Shown here in pieces: positions 55,301 to 64,000 of a stretch of 64,000 nt of DNA. The translations under genes and the position numbers were made by a program. The stretch's first letter is position 1, and every line of letters begins with the position of its first letter. The notes under the pieces are model-generated. The model saw only the letters and a program-made list of their open reading frames with translations, did no database searches and was not told the DNA's origin. The stretch spans positions 1,363,107 through 1,427,106 of the forward strand of contig NW_020170382.1 of NCBI RefSeq assembly GCF_000524195.1, in the 5' to 3' direction. This DNA is from Echinococcus granulosus. Its lineage: Eukaryota; Platyhelminthes; Cestoda; Cyclophyllidea; Taeniidae.

Positions 55301-58300
55301 GTATCGTCTTCTAACTTGGACGACTTATTTTCTTAAATAACCAATGAATCGTGTAAACAGCTTTGAAGCATCAACACTGTGCTCAGTTTGTGGGGCTGGG
55401 GAACCATCGTGTAGCGTTCCCACTCGCCTCTGCAGGCTCGATGAGGCTGGTTGGTCGTCGACGCACACAGCACCAAAGGACATGCTGTTTCACTGCCGAA
55501 AACTGCCCGGTACGTTGATCGGTAGTTTGAGAAATCCTGATCTGACAGGTGATTTCAATCTTGGGGATGAGTCACTAGCTTTGTGGAAGACATCGGGCTC
55601 AGATCATGATGTTAGTTTGTGGGGAGGTGAAGGCATAGACTTTAATCGGCCTTTTTCCATTAAAAATTTGATACAGGCGCGCAATCTCTAGTAAAATGAA
55701 GTCAGTGGTCTTATTGGAGCCTCAAATCTATCAATGAAATAAACTGTTTTTTAGTCAACTGCACACCACTGGGTGCGTTGCTAAAACCTTGAAGAGGCTC
55801 TTCTATGAGTTGAAGTTGGATTGGCACGCCAAATCACGGGGCGTCGTTTAACGTGGTCGTGGGAGAACCGTCTGCCTTTTTATATTGGAAAAAGTGCATA
55901 TTCATCAGCCAAATCTTTGAAGGAGTGTAGTGTTGAGAGGTGCCAGAGGCAAACAATGAGACCGACTGTCTAATCACAATCCTGGAAGGCGTAACCTCTG
56001 CATGCCTCTTAAGGCGAGAACTTAAGCTTTAAATCGTGTGTTTCTCCATGTGTTTTGATAGTGAAACACACCCGCACACACTTGCTACATTTGACGTTTT
56101 TGCCAAGTTGATTCATCATCGAAAGCCTCTGTTTTTAAGGTCGCTCACATAATGAGGAGGTTTGGTGCACAATGGAAGCCACAAATCGGATGAAGGCATT
56201 TGAATTCCACGCTTAGGACTCGGCACTGCTTCCGGATTTGGCCCAAAATCATGCACCAGTTTGCGTAGTCAGAGAGAAACTGTACGCCACAGTAGCTGAT
56301 GCAAATAAATGGCACAAAAAATCGAGTTTTGCAGTCAAAACTGAGATATGAAGCCGGGGGAATAAGTGGCTCGTGACGCTGCATTATGGTTCATCCTAAG
56401 CTCGGACATCCAAGGAGGGCGCTACTGTTCGATGAGAGTAGATGTGGCATTCGTTTCCCTTGTCTATTACATTATCCTCCTCTTGCACTCACCCTTACTG
56501 AAGGAGATTTGGGAATTGATTTCAAACGAGGATAGGTAGTCGTTAAATTTATGAGGATGCATATCCAGTAACTCTAGAGTTTAAGCAAAAAGGCGTTTTT
56601 AACATTTTTTGCGGAATTTGTGAGGACAAGAATATGTTTGGAATCTTGGTTTCATTTGCTAGTTTTTCTCCAAAATCTATGAAAAGTAATGCACCTTTCT
56701 AATCATTTGGCCATTTTAAATTACTTCTTTTGCATTGATCCACGATAGTTGAGGGAAATATCACTGAAAGAGAGGTTTGATGGACGAATGTAATGTCTTT
56801 GCGTCTGGATGTAAGTATTCGTGCTTTTTCCCTCACTCATCATGAGAGAACCGACTATCCGAATGGTTCGAGTCGTCGAGGTCGTCAACATGACTCCGCA
56901 TTGTTTGGCCTTCCTGCCAATCTACTGCTATGAGAGGTGGGGTGAAGTCGTGAAGATTTTGTAACTGTCACGGCTTTATTATACGATTGAAAGCAGAAAA
57001 GACAGTTTTGTTTCTTCTTTTGAAATCAGAGGCGCAGACTCGTTCCTGGTAAACTCTAATGCTTTCTAAAAGTAACTCCATCACCTAGTTACTTGAAAAC
57101 ATTGTTGTTTCCGCAAGGTTTCAATGCTTCTTGAAGGGTCAGTTAAGTGGCACTCCTGGAGGGTCAAATAAATTCTCACTATTGCTTGTTGAAAGCTGTA
57201 TCGTGTATCTAGTGATGGCACCAATTGGACGAAGTTTTGGTCGGCATTGGAAGGTCAGGTTCAAACAACTTTTGAACTAGAGGTCAACTTTATCAAGTAT
57301 TTGCCGTGTTGAATGTATGACGACAAGGGGCGATAAATCAAGAGGTTGCTTACTGTTAGTTGGGGTAAATCTGTTCAAATTTGTATTAAATTGCGGGGTT
57401 TGTTGTGGAGTTTATGTGCTTCGAAATGATTACCAATAGCCTAGTTCGTATATTTGTCTGGTAATCGTGGTTAATTTACCCAGGAAAACAAGCCCTCGGG
57501 TGGGATGAGGTTTTTGAAGAGCTTTAAAGCTGCTGTTACCCGAAGAGGCACCGGTGGGATCATTGAGTGACAAGGCAACTCCCTCATTGGCTACCTGTTT
57601 AAAATCCTTCTTGTCTATCCCCTACTCTCGACACGTTCTCCGTCTCCATCGCAAATTTTGTATCATTCAAAAACTCTTCACTATAGTGTATGATCCCTCG
57701 TACATCTGTGCAGCTATGCGACCTCAATTCCACTGGGAATTATGCAAAAAAGATCAAAAAAATCTCTTACCCCTTACTGGCAAGCAGAGTTGAACAGCGA
57801 CAACGATGGATGGGCTCACTGATAAGGTCCTATCAGTAGCGAAAAGCAATGCAACCGCGATCTGAAATTTGTGCGACGATTAGTCTTGGTAATAAAACAA
57901 GCAATTTCAATTTCGCTGCGTGGTTACAATTGATCACAACAACTAGTTTTCACGTAAAAAAGTGGTTCTACACTTTTCCAAATTCAACTCAAAACCGAGC
58001 AACTTCTAACTGCCGCACGCAACAAAACCGCCTGTATTCATCCCATGCCTTTGGTGCATGCCCCGTTTCGATTAGAACTCGTACTCTGTCCTTCAAAAAA
58101 AGTACTTTTTTCAAAGCTTTTTAATGAGATGAGACTAGCTTCAGTTTTACCTAGACACTCATCGTTGGTAGTAATCTCGCATCGTAATGTGGTATTGTTT
58201 ATGTGCTGTTTAGTGTGAATGACGTAGACCCCGTCAATTGCGCAACCAGGCTCCTCCCAGACCATTAGCATCACAATTCCATCAGAAATTCCCGAAGCGG

Positions 58301-58664
58301 TAGTGCTTTTGTCCCCAGGCTGTACACTTTGTAGTACTCGAGTTCGCCCTGAATAAAAGTTGTACGATCGCGCGGTTCTCGACAAAATTTCACTATTATG
58401 CGTGCAGCGGAATTAGTAAGCTCTTATTTGCCCAAGTTACCGAGGCTTCCGGTACAATTTCTTCCTTTTTCTTTGTTTCTCTAAAGGGAAGATGAAATGG
58501 AAGCTAAAGAGGAGGCGACAAAATGTCGTGGTCGGAAGCGCCAGTCCGATGGATCGGCTAAGATTTCCCACTCCTTCAAGGCCACCGTCTCTCCCTTCCA
58601 TACCGTTCACCACCGACAGCCCTTCTTTGTTGCCGCTGGTCTCTCCCCTGTGGAGAGACTCTAA
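37365..58664 (+). CDS. RNASEH2A: Ribonuclease H2 subunit A (catalytic)
   Basis: Eight exons: 37365-37623, 37689-37760, 37798-37924, 38001-38088, 38530-38667, 46998-47088, 52477-52600 and 58487-58664 (TAA). All are in phase and give 358 residues, against about 300 in mammals. The family motifs are complete: [12 protein letters not shown] (Asp78, Glu79), [30 protein letters not shown] (Asp186), [20 protein letters not shown] (Asp214), GSGYP (Tyr256), [25 protein letters not shown], and a C-terminal [18 protein letters not shown] resembling the human HRYFLERGL end. RNase H2 cuts RNA-DNA hybrids and removes single ribonucleotides from DNA with subunits B and C, which are not seen here. All four carboxylates are present, so the enzyme should be active. 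The extra length is an acidic N-terminus of about 70 residues. The last three introns are 8.3, 5.4 and 5.9 kb. Confidence 0.94.
37761..37797 (+). other. 37-nt micro-intron in RNASEH2A with tandem acceptors
   Basis: The donor GTGATA follows CTAGCAG. AG at 37796-37797 restores LADSK, the family motif. An earlier AG at 37787-37788 would leave a 28-nt intron and insert Val-Gly-Ser. Reading through gives a stop within five codons, so removal is required. Confidence 0.8.
42402..42430. repeat. Perfect 11-bp hairpin with 7-nt loop
   Basis: atttctgttac (42402-42412) and gtaacagaaat (42420-42430) are exact reverse complements around acttttt. It lies in the large RNASEH2A intron. No flanking element was recognised. 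Confidence 0.6.
46250..46680 (+). repeat. Dispersed repeat family, copy 5
   Basis: Blocks in order: ttccagatggttcatgg, ggaattggggtagttg, gatactcccatctgtag, aggatagctattcattta, cgaaacttccctaaagacga, ggcggaatatgtattgccga, ggctattggcatggcctgga, and gttagacaaataa. It resembles the 54 kb copy closely in the first half and the 51.4 kb copy in the second. Confidence 0.7.
46998..47088 (+). CDS. RNASEH2A: RNASEH2A exon 6
   Basis: Isolated 91-nt exon (acceptor ccactgtag, donor GTGAGC) encoding [10 protein letters not shown] and [10 protein letters not shown]. This is the segment that follows ..SAASIYAK in the family and contains the conserved GSGYP tyrosine. It is flanked by 8.3 and 5.4 kb introns, so it is easy to miss. 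Confidence 0.9.
48435..48821 (-). other. Uncertain 128-codon open frame, hydrophobic
   Basis: An ATG-to-TAG frame on the strand opposite RNASEH2A, inside its 5.4-kb intron. It has one clear hydrophobic segment ([20 protein letters not shown]). No family was recognised. An overlapping plus-strand frame (48802-49260) is also hydrophobic, which suggests T/A-rich composition rather than a gene. Confidence 0.15.
51330..52320 (+). repeat. Dispersed repeat family, copy 6 (tail-body-tail)
   Basis: A tail (51330-51505: aacttctttgaagacgggag, gtgttgccgacgtagagaag, gggctactggtatggctc, gaagagttaaacaaata) is followed directly by a body of about 650 nt (ctatttcgcatcattctcga, ggtcagcctcctcgtcggtc, aaaggacgggatttagcata, actggagtggttaccgaagg). 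A second tail covers about 52160-52320. Body and tail are shared in order with copy 7. No long frame is seen. Confidence 0.72.
52477..52600 (+). CDS. RNASEH2A: RNASEH2A exon 7
   Basis: 124-nt exon between ..tttgtgcag and GTGAGT. It encodes [18 protein letters not shown] then [19 protein letters not shown], matching the DP.TK...GFP..VR.SW.TAQ.LL block of eukaryotic RNase H2A. Confidence 0.94.
52601..58486. other. 5.9-kb RNASEH2A intron
   Basis: Holds repeat copy 7. Open frames at 55344-55691 (+) and 56145-56384 (-) show no recognisable family or matching splice partners. A possible antisense exon at 58151-58348 (-) is treated in the findings. Confidence 0.6.
53805..54710 (+). repeat. Dispersed repeat family, copy 7 (tail-body-tail)
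   Basis: A truncated first tail (gatggtctggaggccagccc to gagttaaaaagaaac) is followed by a body with gagcgtcgtttccggcgctc, gtcaatcttccgcgtcgacc, aaaggacgggatttagcata and ggactggggtagttgctgaa. The second tail has ggctactggtatggctcgga and ends gttaaataaacaac. It lies in the last RNASEH2A intron. Confidence 0.72.
58487..58664 (+). CDS. RNASEH2A: RNASEH2A terminal exon
   Basis: Acceptor tttgtttctctaaag. The split Trp codon TG+G is completed and followed by [50 protein letters not shown] and TAA. Length, phase and the HR.FF..GL pattern fit the family C-terminus. Confidence 0.85.
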
Positions 58665-61600
58665 CACCATCTTCACTTTTTGAAGTCCATATGTTCGACG
58701 TTGGAATGCCACTTCTATCATGAAATTGGGGTCTCGTCTTCCTTTGGGTGAAAACATTATAAAGTGGGAAAAGGGGTGAAAAACAAGGGAAATTTTTGGA
58801 GGCAAAAAGATAAAGTGATTCAATTAGATCTTTTACCATGTTATTCACCGATGTAATTTTATTGTTGAGACATGGTCTGAATTTCTTTGATGTAGCAGCT
58901 TTTTGCAATGCAAATGAAAAATTGAGTTCTGAGGTGCCATAAACTGGGTTGTCTCTAGTTGTAAAGTGTCGACAGGTGTTTTAAAGCGACCGGGTTGTTG
59001 ATTTTATGAATTGCAGTTTTTATGGCGAAGATCCTGGTTCCTTTCAAGGACTCCAACCAGACAAATGACAAATAAAGAATTCACAGCGGACGAGTCTGCT
59101 CCTGAGTTACCTCCCAACGGTGTCAGCTATGCGTATCCGCGGCAACTAACCATCGAATAGTTGGCAGTAGAGTTAGATTTCACCTCTGCTGTTTGCGGGT
59201 CATTCACGCAGGACTGAGTAAAAGTACGACTCCCTATAATGTTCGGAGATTGGGCATCAGTTGGAACTTCTATAAGCTCCAGCTGGAACGCATTCTTGGA
59301 GTTGCAGGCATCTCTAGCAAAGGAACTAGGGCTTGAAGTCCTGGAGTTAGCTTACCGCCATTTTCGTAGGATACAAGTTCGTGTCTTCTACTTATGTGTT
59401 AATATTTTTACGATGAAGGCCAACTCCCAATTTCCTTTCATTGATACTTTGGATAGTTAAAATGAAAAGAAAGTAATATTGTTTCTGACGGACTTTGTTG
59501 CAAAGTATCCAGGACACTTCCGCGTAGTACCAGTTTCCAACTGACGGATTCTGACCTTGCGATACTGTTGTGCATTGCGAAGTGGAGTCTTGTCATCACC
59601 GGGATGGGGTTAACGGAGAAAATAGGGGAAATGGAATCAATGAGACCGGCATATGAAGTTTACTGCTTGGATAGGCGGTTCCAACCATACGGTATCAATG
59701 CTAATCGAATTTGAATTCGTTCTTCACTGACTGGGGTCACAAGTATGGCTTGCTTGAGCTTTGTGCGGATGGGAAATTCTTTTGACTATGAAAATTAGCC
59801 CACGTTTTGCTCACCTGACTCGATATTTTGCGCCCAAGCCTCTGGTTAATGTGTCTTCGCCTTAGCCGCATTGTCCAATTTGGTCGATAATGTCATTTTT
59901 GTGACCCTTCGATAGGTCGTTGGTTCACCAAACAGGGGTGCCTTACTTGCATCTTTCATGCTCCTTCACTCAGTTTTTAGAAAATTAAATCCTAGTCTCA
60001 AAGTTGAATTGGGTTAGATGTTAAAGCCCCGTTTCTCCGCAAGGCAAGGTCATGATTTCCTTGTGGTGACACTTCGAGTAATGAAGATGCAAATGAAAAA
60101 GGGGCATTTTCTCGACTATGTCATTAACATTTTCACATGATGTGGACTTTCTTTTTCCGGGTGATTAGATTCCCATTTGATGCAATTACACATTTGGTGA
60201 CCATCATGAAAGCCTAACACTTTCTGCATATGGTTTTAACCGATGCGCCAAGCTATTATCGTGTCCATCACTGCTTCACTGAACGGGGACGGGCCTTCAT
60301 AGACTGACCACTTTCCTATCCCTCCATGTCCATTTAAATGTGACCTATCCTTCGCAGTTCAGTTGTAGCGTGTAATTTTAGACTTGAGCTACACTGTTAT
60401 GAGTGGGGGAATTGGTGGCTCGGTGTTTTCATTTTATTAATGAATTAATTAAGCAAAGATCGCACCACCTTCTCGTTTTAGCAGACTCTGAAGGGGAAAC
60501 ATTTCCCAAGCGAGATAAATTTATTGTTGAATTTGGAAACATTGAGGCGTCATTTGATTTCGCGTGGAAAATGCAACTTATTCACAATCGTGTACAGTGA
60601 ACTATTCGCTACTTTCACTTTCCTCCCCAAAAACTGAATGTTGCCTCTATTCGGTCTATATGATCGGACTTGATGCAATAGAATGCAGTGATTTGTAACT
60701 GATTTTAATGTGAATTTAACCACTCAAGCTCCTCCCCCTCTGCTGTTTTTCTCTCCGTTATGAGGCGTGGTCTTTGACCCTCCCTATAACCTCCCACACT
60801 AGGAGTAATGAATTCGTCCCCCCGACAGGCTTCAAGGAAGACGCCAAAAGAAAAATACAACAGTGTTGCCTGACTGTGCGTTCACATTGACTTGGTTGTA
60901 AGTAGACGGCATGTGAACCGAGAAGAACCTGGGGTGCAGAGGAAGCCTGTGACTTTGCAAGACTGCGTAATATGAAATTTCTCTGTCAATTACAAACCCA
61001 CCTCCTTAAAACAAGAGCCTCAAAGACAGACTCGTTTTTAAAAACTTACCATTCATGAACAGGGAAGAATGGATGCTTGAAAGGGCTTTGTGCTTGAAGA
61101 GGTGCCAGGACGTTGACTAAACCATTATTACACATTGAAGGCAAAGTGAGGTAAAAGTGGGTAGGCATTGTGCTTCAGAGAGTAGTGAGCCGAAGTCATG
61201 GCAAAAAGGGGCAACTCATCGCAGTACAAAAATGCTCAGAAGATTTGTGGAGGGGTGCTAGCTTGGCATACGAAAAGGTGTAGCCTTCGCCTTACGAAGC
61301 CAAATTATCAGTGAAGCATATCAAATTAAATACAACAGATTTACATGTTTACATCCTTACAGAAGTTGGATTACAACAATTTAATTGCTTATCAAATCCT
61401 TTTGTTCCTATTCCATGCTTCTCATGCTTTTAAATTCATTTTTAACCCTGAATACCTCATTTTCTGTCCTCAAAACTCCTTTCCTCCAAATGAATCCGGA
61501 AGTGAACCCTTTCCCCGTCCTGAAAATCGGTAGGATTAGTGCTTCTGGAAAGAGGGGAAGAGCATTTTCAGGAGGCAAGCCTAACATGCCTACTTTTGTC

Positions 61601-63624
61601 GAAAAAGGATGCAAGGGCAGCAGCACCGCCTCTCTCTCGCGCCCCTGAGTCACGGCCCAGGGGTGCAGGCGGTCTGCTTAGCCCGGCAAGTCCACAATCT
61701 AGGCTACGTTTTGCAATCCAATTCCACTTGAAGAAACATAGTTTCGCTAGCTGACTAACAGATTTCCTCCTCTGCCAACTTTTTCCATACGAGTGCTTAC
61801 TGCTGTGCAGTAAAGTAATATTTGCGTTAGTTGCACACCCAACTACGTCTGCTCTTCAGCTCCCCATGTATTCTCTGCTGCTAGACCTCCAGTCCGTTCG
61901 TACGTTAGTAACAAACCTACTCCCAGGCATTTGTGTCTCATCACATCCTATGGAATGCTGCATTGGTAGCGCTGGCAAGCAACCCAACTTTTTTGACTGG
62001 ATATCAACCCACGTTATCAGTGGAGAATTGCATCTGAAAAGATTCGCAAAAGAAGGGACGTGGAAACCGTGTTGAATTCGGTTGCGAGTTTTGCCCAACG
62101 GTTAGTGCTGAAGCGGGGGTTAGGACTTGACTATCCAACATCATGCATATAGCTTCGAACAGTGAATAATAATGGCGATTTGAGGATGCGGAACCGCTCC
62201 CTTCCATCCTACTACTGGGCAAGCGTTGCCATGCTTTCCCACAGAGGCATTACCCTCTGGATACGATTCATCCATTCATCCTATGATTAGGGGATCTCAT
62301 CACTCATCATGCCCACCTTTCTAGTCAGTAGTAATCCAGCCATCATACTGTTTTTTGACGTCCCGTTTATCTCACCTGTGCTACCACTCCTTCGGCCCCG
62401 CTCTACGCTGATAAAAGAGTTGCTTTCAGATCGGCGTGCCTAATTACATCTCCGCTTCTCTATCTATTTGGTTATGCCATCCGTGTTTATTGTCATCCAA
62501 CGTCCCCCGTTTAAATCAGTCAAAAATAATGTGGGCTTACCATGAGCCCTCCCGAATTCAAACAAACAATCCGTCTGCGCTGTACATAAAGTTATGCCCC
62601 GATCGGGTGTCCACTTGCGGACCAAGTTGCTAGTGGAGACTAACATGGGTAACTCGAAAACGTATGCCAATCTCTTGCGCTCACTGGTGCCGCCTTTCCT
62701 ACTTGAAAACACTGAGTCAATCAAACAAGGAAAGTTGTAGAAATGCACCGGCTTACCAATGCCTGTTCCATTCTTGCTCGGTTCAGCCTTGATAGCACTT
62801 TTCAGAGGTAAATCCAAACTTCAGCGCAGCATTTACCTCTTTTGGTGGTGGTCAAAGGCATAAATCTGCCGGGGTTACATCGTACGTGAGCGATGGCGTC
62901 CCACATGTAAATTTGTCGCACAATGGGTCACACAGAGAGTGTTTACAGGTATCGCTGCGATCTCCAAACACCCAGCCTGGTACGGTCACAGACGGGCGCA
63001 CAACTGAGCGTCTTTAAAGCGTCCGCCCATGGTAACGACCGTTTGTGAGTTTTACAAATTCGTTTACGAGAAATTTCGTCACTACGTACTATTCCATGCA
63101 CGCTGAACCACTGCTGCCAGATGTCATCTGGACTGGACTGTTCCACGGCTAGGCCACATTTGCCACTTCCCACTGCATACAGTAAATTCACAAAAGTATC
63201 ACTCTTCGTTTGGCAACTTAAAAGACCGAATTCGAATCGAATGCCTTCATGATGAAAAAACATCCTTATTTAACTTATTCAACCCTTCTCTAGAATAAGA
63301 AAGTATTTTAACAGACGGCGCAATTGGTGACAAATCATTTGTCGTAGCAATAGGGATTAATGATATCACAAGCACGCCTAGGTGGTGTAAAAGAGAAAAA
63401 AGAATGCGTGCTATCACATTTCACCAACACTCACTGACTGGAGATCGGACGGAAGGAGAGGTGTAGAATCAAAGTTAGAAAACAGACGTCATAGTACAAA
63501 AAATGGGAGGAGAGCTGGGCAAGTAAGCTCAGAGGTGCTGTATTCTATTGCTGGCTGCAGCGGTGGGGTCGCCGCTGGAGGAGGCTGAAGCCACTGAGAC
63601 GTCATTGTGAACGGTCCGAGCACG
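58665..63624. other. No gene recognised
   Basis: Beyond the RNASEH2A 3'UTR the region holds only short frames. The minus-strand frames at 62464-62817 and 62943-63263 are uninterrupted for over 100 codons but show no motif or acceptable splice chain. Confidence 0.5.
59071..59076 (+). promoter_or_regulatory. Candidate RNASEH2A poly(A) signal
   Basis: AATAAA about 410 nt after the TAA. It is the first clear hexamer downstream. Confidence 0.35.
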
Positions 63625-63732
63625 CTACCCCTTGCGACGCTTGAGAATGGGGTTGGAGGCGTCGGTCAGCTTCTTCAGTTGTGGAGCGCCGCTCCCCGTG
63701 CGCATTATCTGCAACCCCTCTCGGAAGCCCTC
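63625..63732 (-). CDS. Possible terminal exon of an unidentified minus-strand gene
   Basis: A good acceptor on the minus strand (gtgttccctcttcccgcatag) opens a 35-codon frame that begins EGFREGLQIMRTGSGAPQLK, continues KLTDASNPILKRRKG, and ends in TAG. The composition is coding-like (charged and Gly-rich, GC richer than its surroundings), and the basic end resembles a nuclear or ribonucleoprotein tail. The rest of the gene would lie to the right of the window. The family was not recognised. Confidence 0.4.
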   Translation of the reverse strand, partial: EGFREGLQIMRTGSGAPQLKKLTDASNPILKRRKG

Positions 63733-64000
63733 CTATGCGGGAAGAGGGAACACACGGCTAGGCAACCGTTTAACACTTCCACTACCAGCTTTCCAACTGA
63801 AAATTGGTGGCTACCAACACTGCCAGTGCTGCCGAACTGGTAAATTCAACTACCACGCAGAAACCAAAAAAGGAATTATCGAAGAGCCAAAAAACAGCCA
63901 ACTTATTATTTTAAATTCATCCAACCTGTTGGCGGCGCAATTTATTGCAACCAGTCATCATTAGAGCGATAAAAAACACAAGTCACATGTTGTGAAAATG
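63733..64000. other. Right edge, probable intron of the unidentified minus-strand gene
   Basis: Pyrimidine tract just upstream of the terminal exon acceptor (minus strand), then AT-rich sequence. No further exon is recognised before the edge. Confidence 0.3.

Noticed and set aside
56145..56384. 79-codon Cys-rich minus-strand frame
   Set aside because: A superficially receptor-like Cys pattern, but no motif matches a known Cys-rich domain, and no neighbouring exon is in phase.

Overview
The window is nuclear DNA from a metazoan, most likely a parasitic flatworm and probably a cestode. The organism call is inference. It rests on a mix of very short introns (36, 37, 42 and 45 nt) and multi-kilobase introns inside single genes. 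It also rests on splice acceptors lying 2-6 nt before start codons, as expected if spliced-leader trans-splicing is used, and on a degenerate repeat family scattered through introns. The coding blocks are animal proteins split by GT-AG introns, so most long open frames are spurious and the genes had to be rebuilt exon by exon. For the main models every exon junction keeps the reading frame.

Five genes were rebuilt. (1) NSUN7, + strand, about 2784-15318: an NSUN/NOL1 RNA m5C methyltransferase-family protein in 11 exons. The first exon(s) were not found. Both catalytic cysteine positions are substituted, so it looks like a pseudoenzyme. (2) NDUFAF2, - strand, 19266-20784: a mitochondrial complex I assembly factor in two exons, with an N-terminal extension resembling a targeting peptide. 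(3) An 866-residue coiled-coil protein, - strand, 21358-25198, 13 exons. It has an NLS-like basic cluster, and I do not recognise its family. (4) KAT2 (GCN5/PCAF), + strand, 28322-36309, 8 exons, 973 residues: PCAF_N domain, GNAT acetyltransferase domain, a long low-complexity linker and a bromodomain with an altered WPF shelf. (5) RNASEH2A, + strand, 37365-58664, 8 exons, 358 residues: the catalytic subunit of RNase H2. Its last three exons lie in about 20 kb of otherwise non-coding sequence. A sixth gene is hinted at by one terminal exon on the - strand at 63625-63732.

Layout: 1-2.8 kb has no gene seen; 2.8-15.3 kb NSUN7; 15.3-19.3 kb empty; 19.3-25.2 kb the two minus-strand genes, head to tail; 25.2-28.3 kb repeat remnants; 28.3-58.7 kb KAT2 followed by RNASEH2A on the same strand; 58.7-63.6 kb empty; then the possible terminal exon. 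The genes are housekeeping functions (RNA modification family, complex I assembly, chromatin acetylation, ribonucleotide removal from DNA) with no shared pathway. KAT2/RNASEH2A and coiled-coil/NDUFAF2 are two same-strand pairs in which the downstream gene has a strong acceptor just before its ATG. That is the arrangement expected of flatworm polycistronic or trans-spliced units, but it is unproven here.

No CRISPR array, rRNA or tRNA gene, or intact transposon with coding capacity was seen. The main mobile-type sequence is a non-coding repeat family with ten recognisable cores, all in the same orientation.
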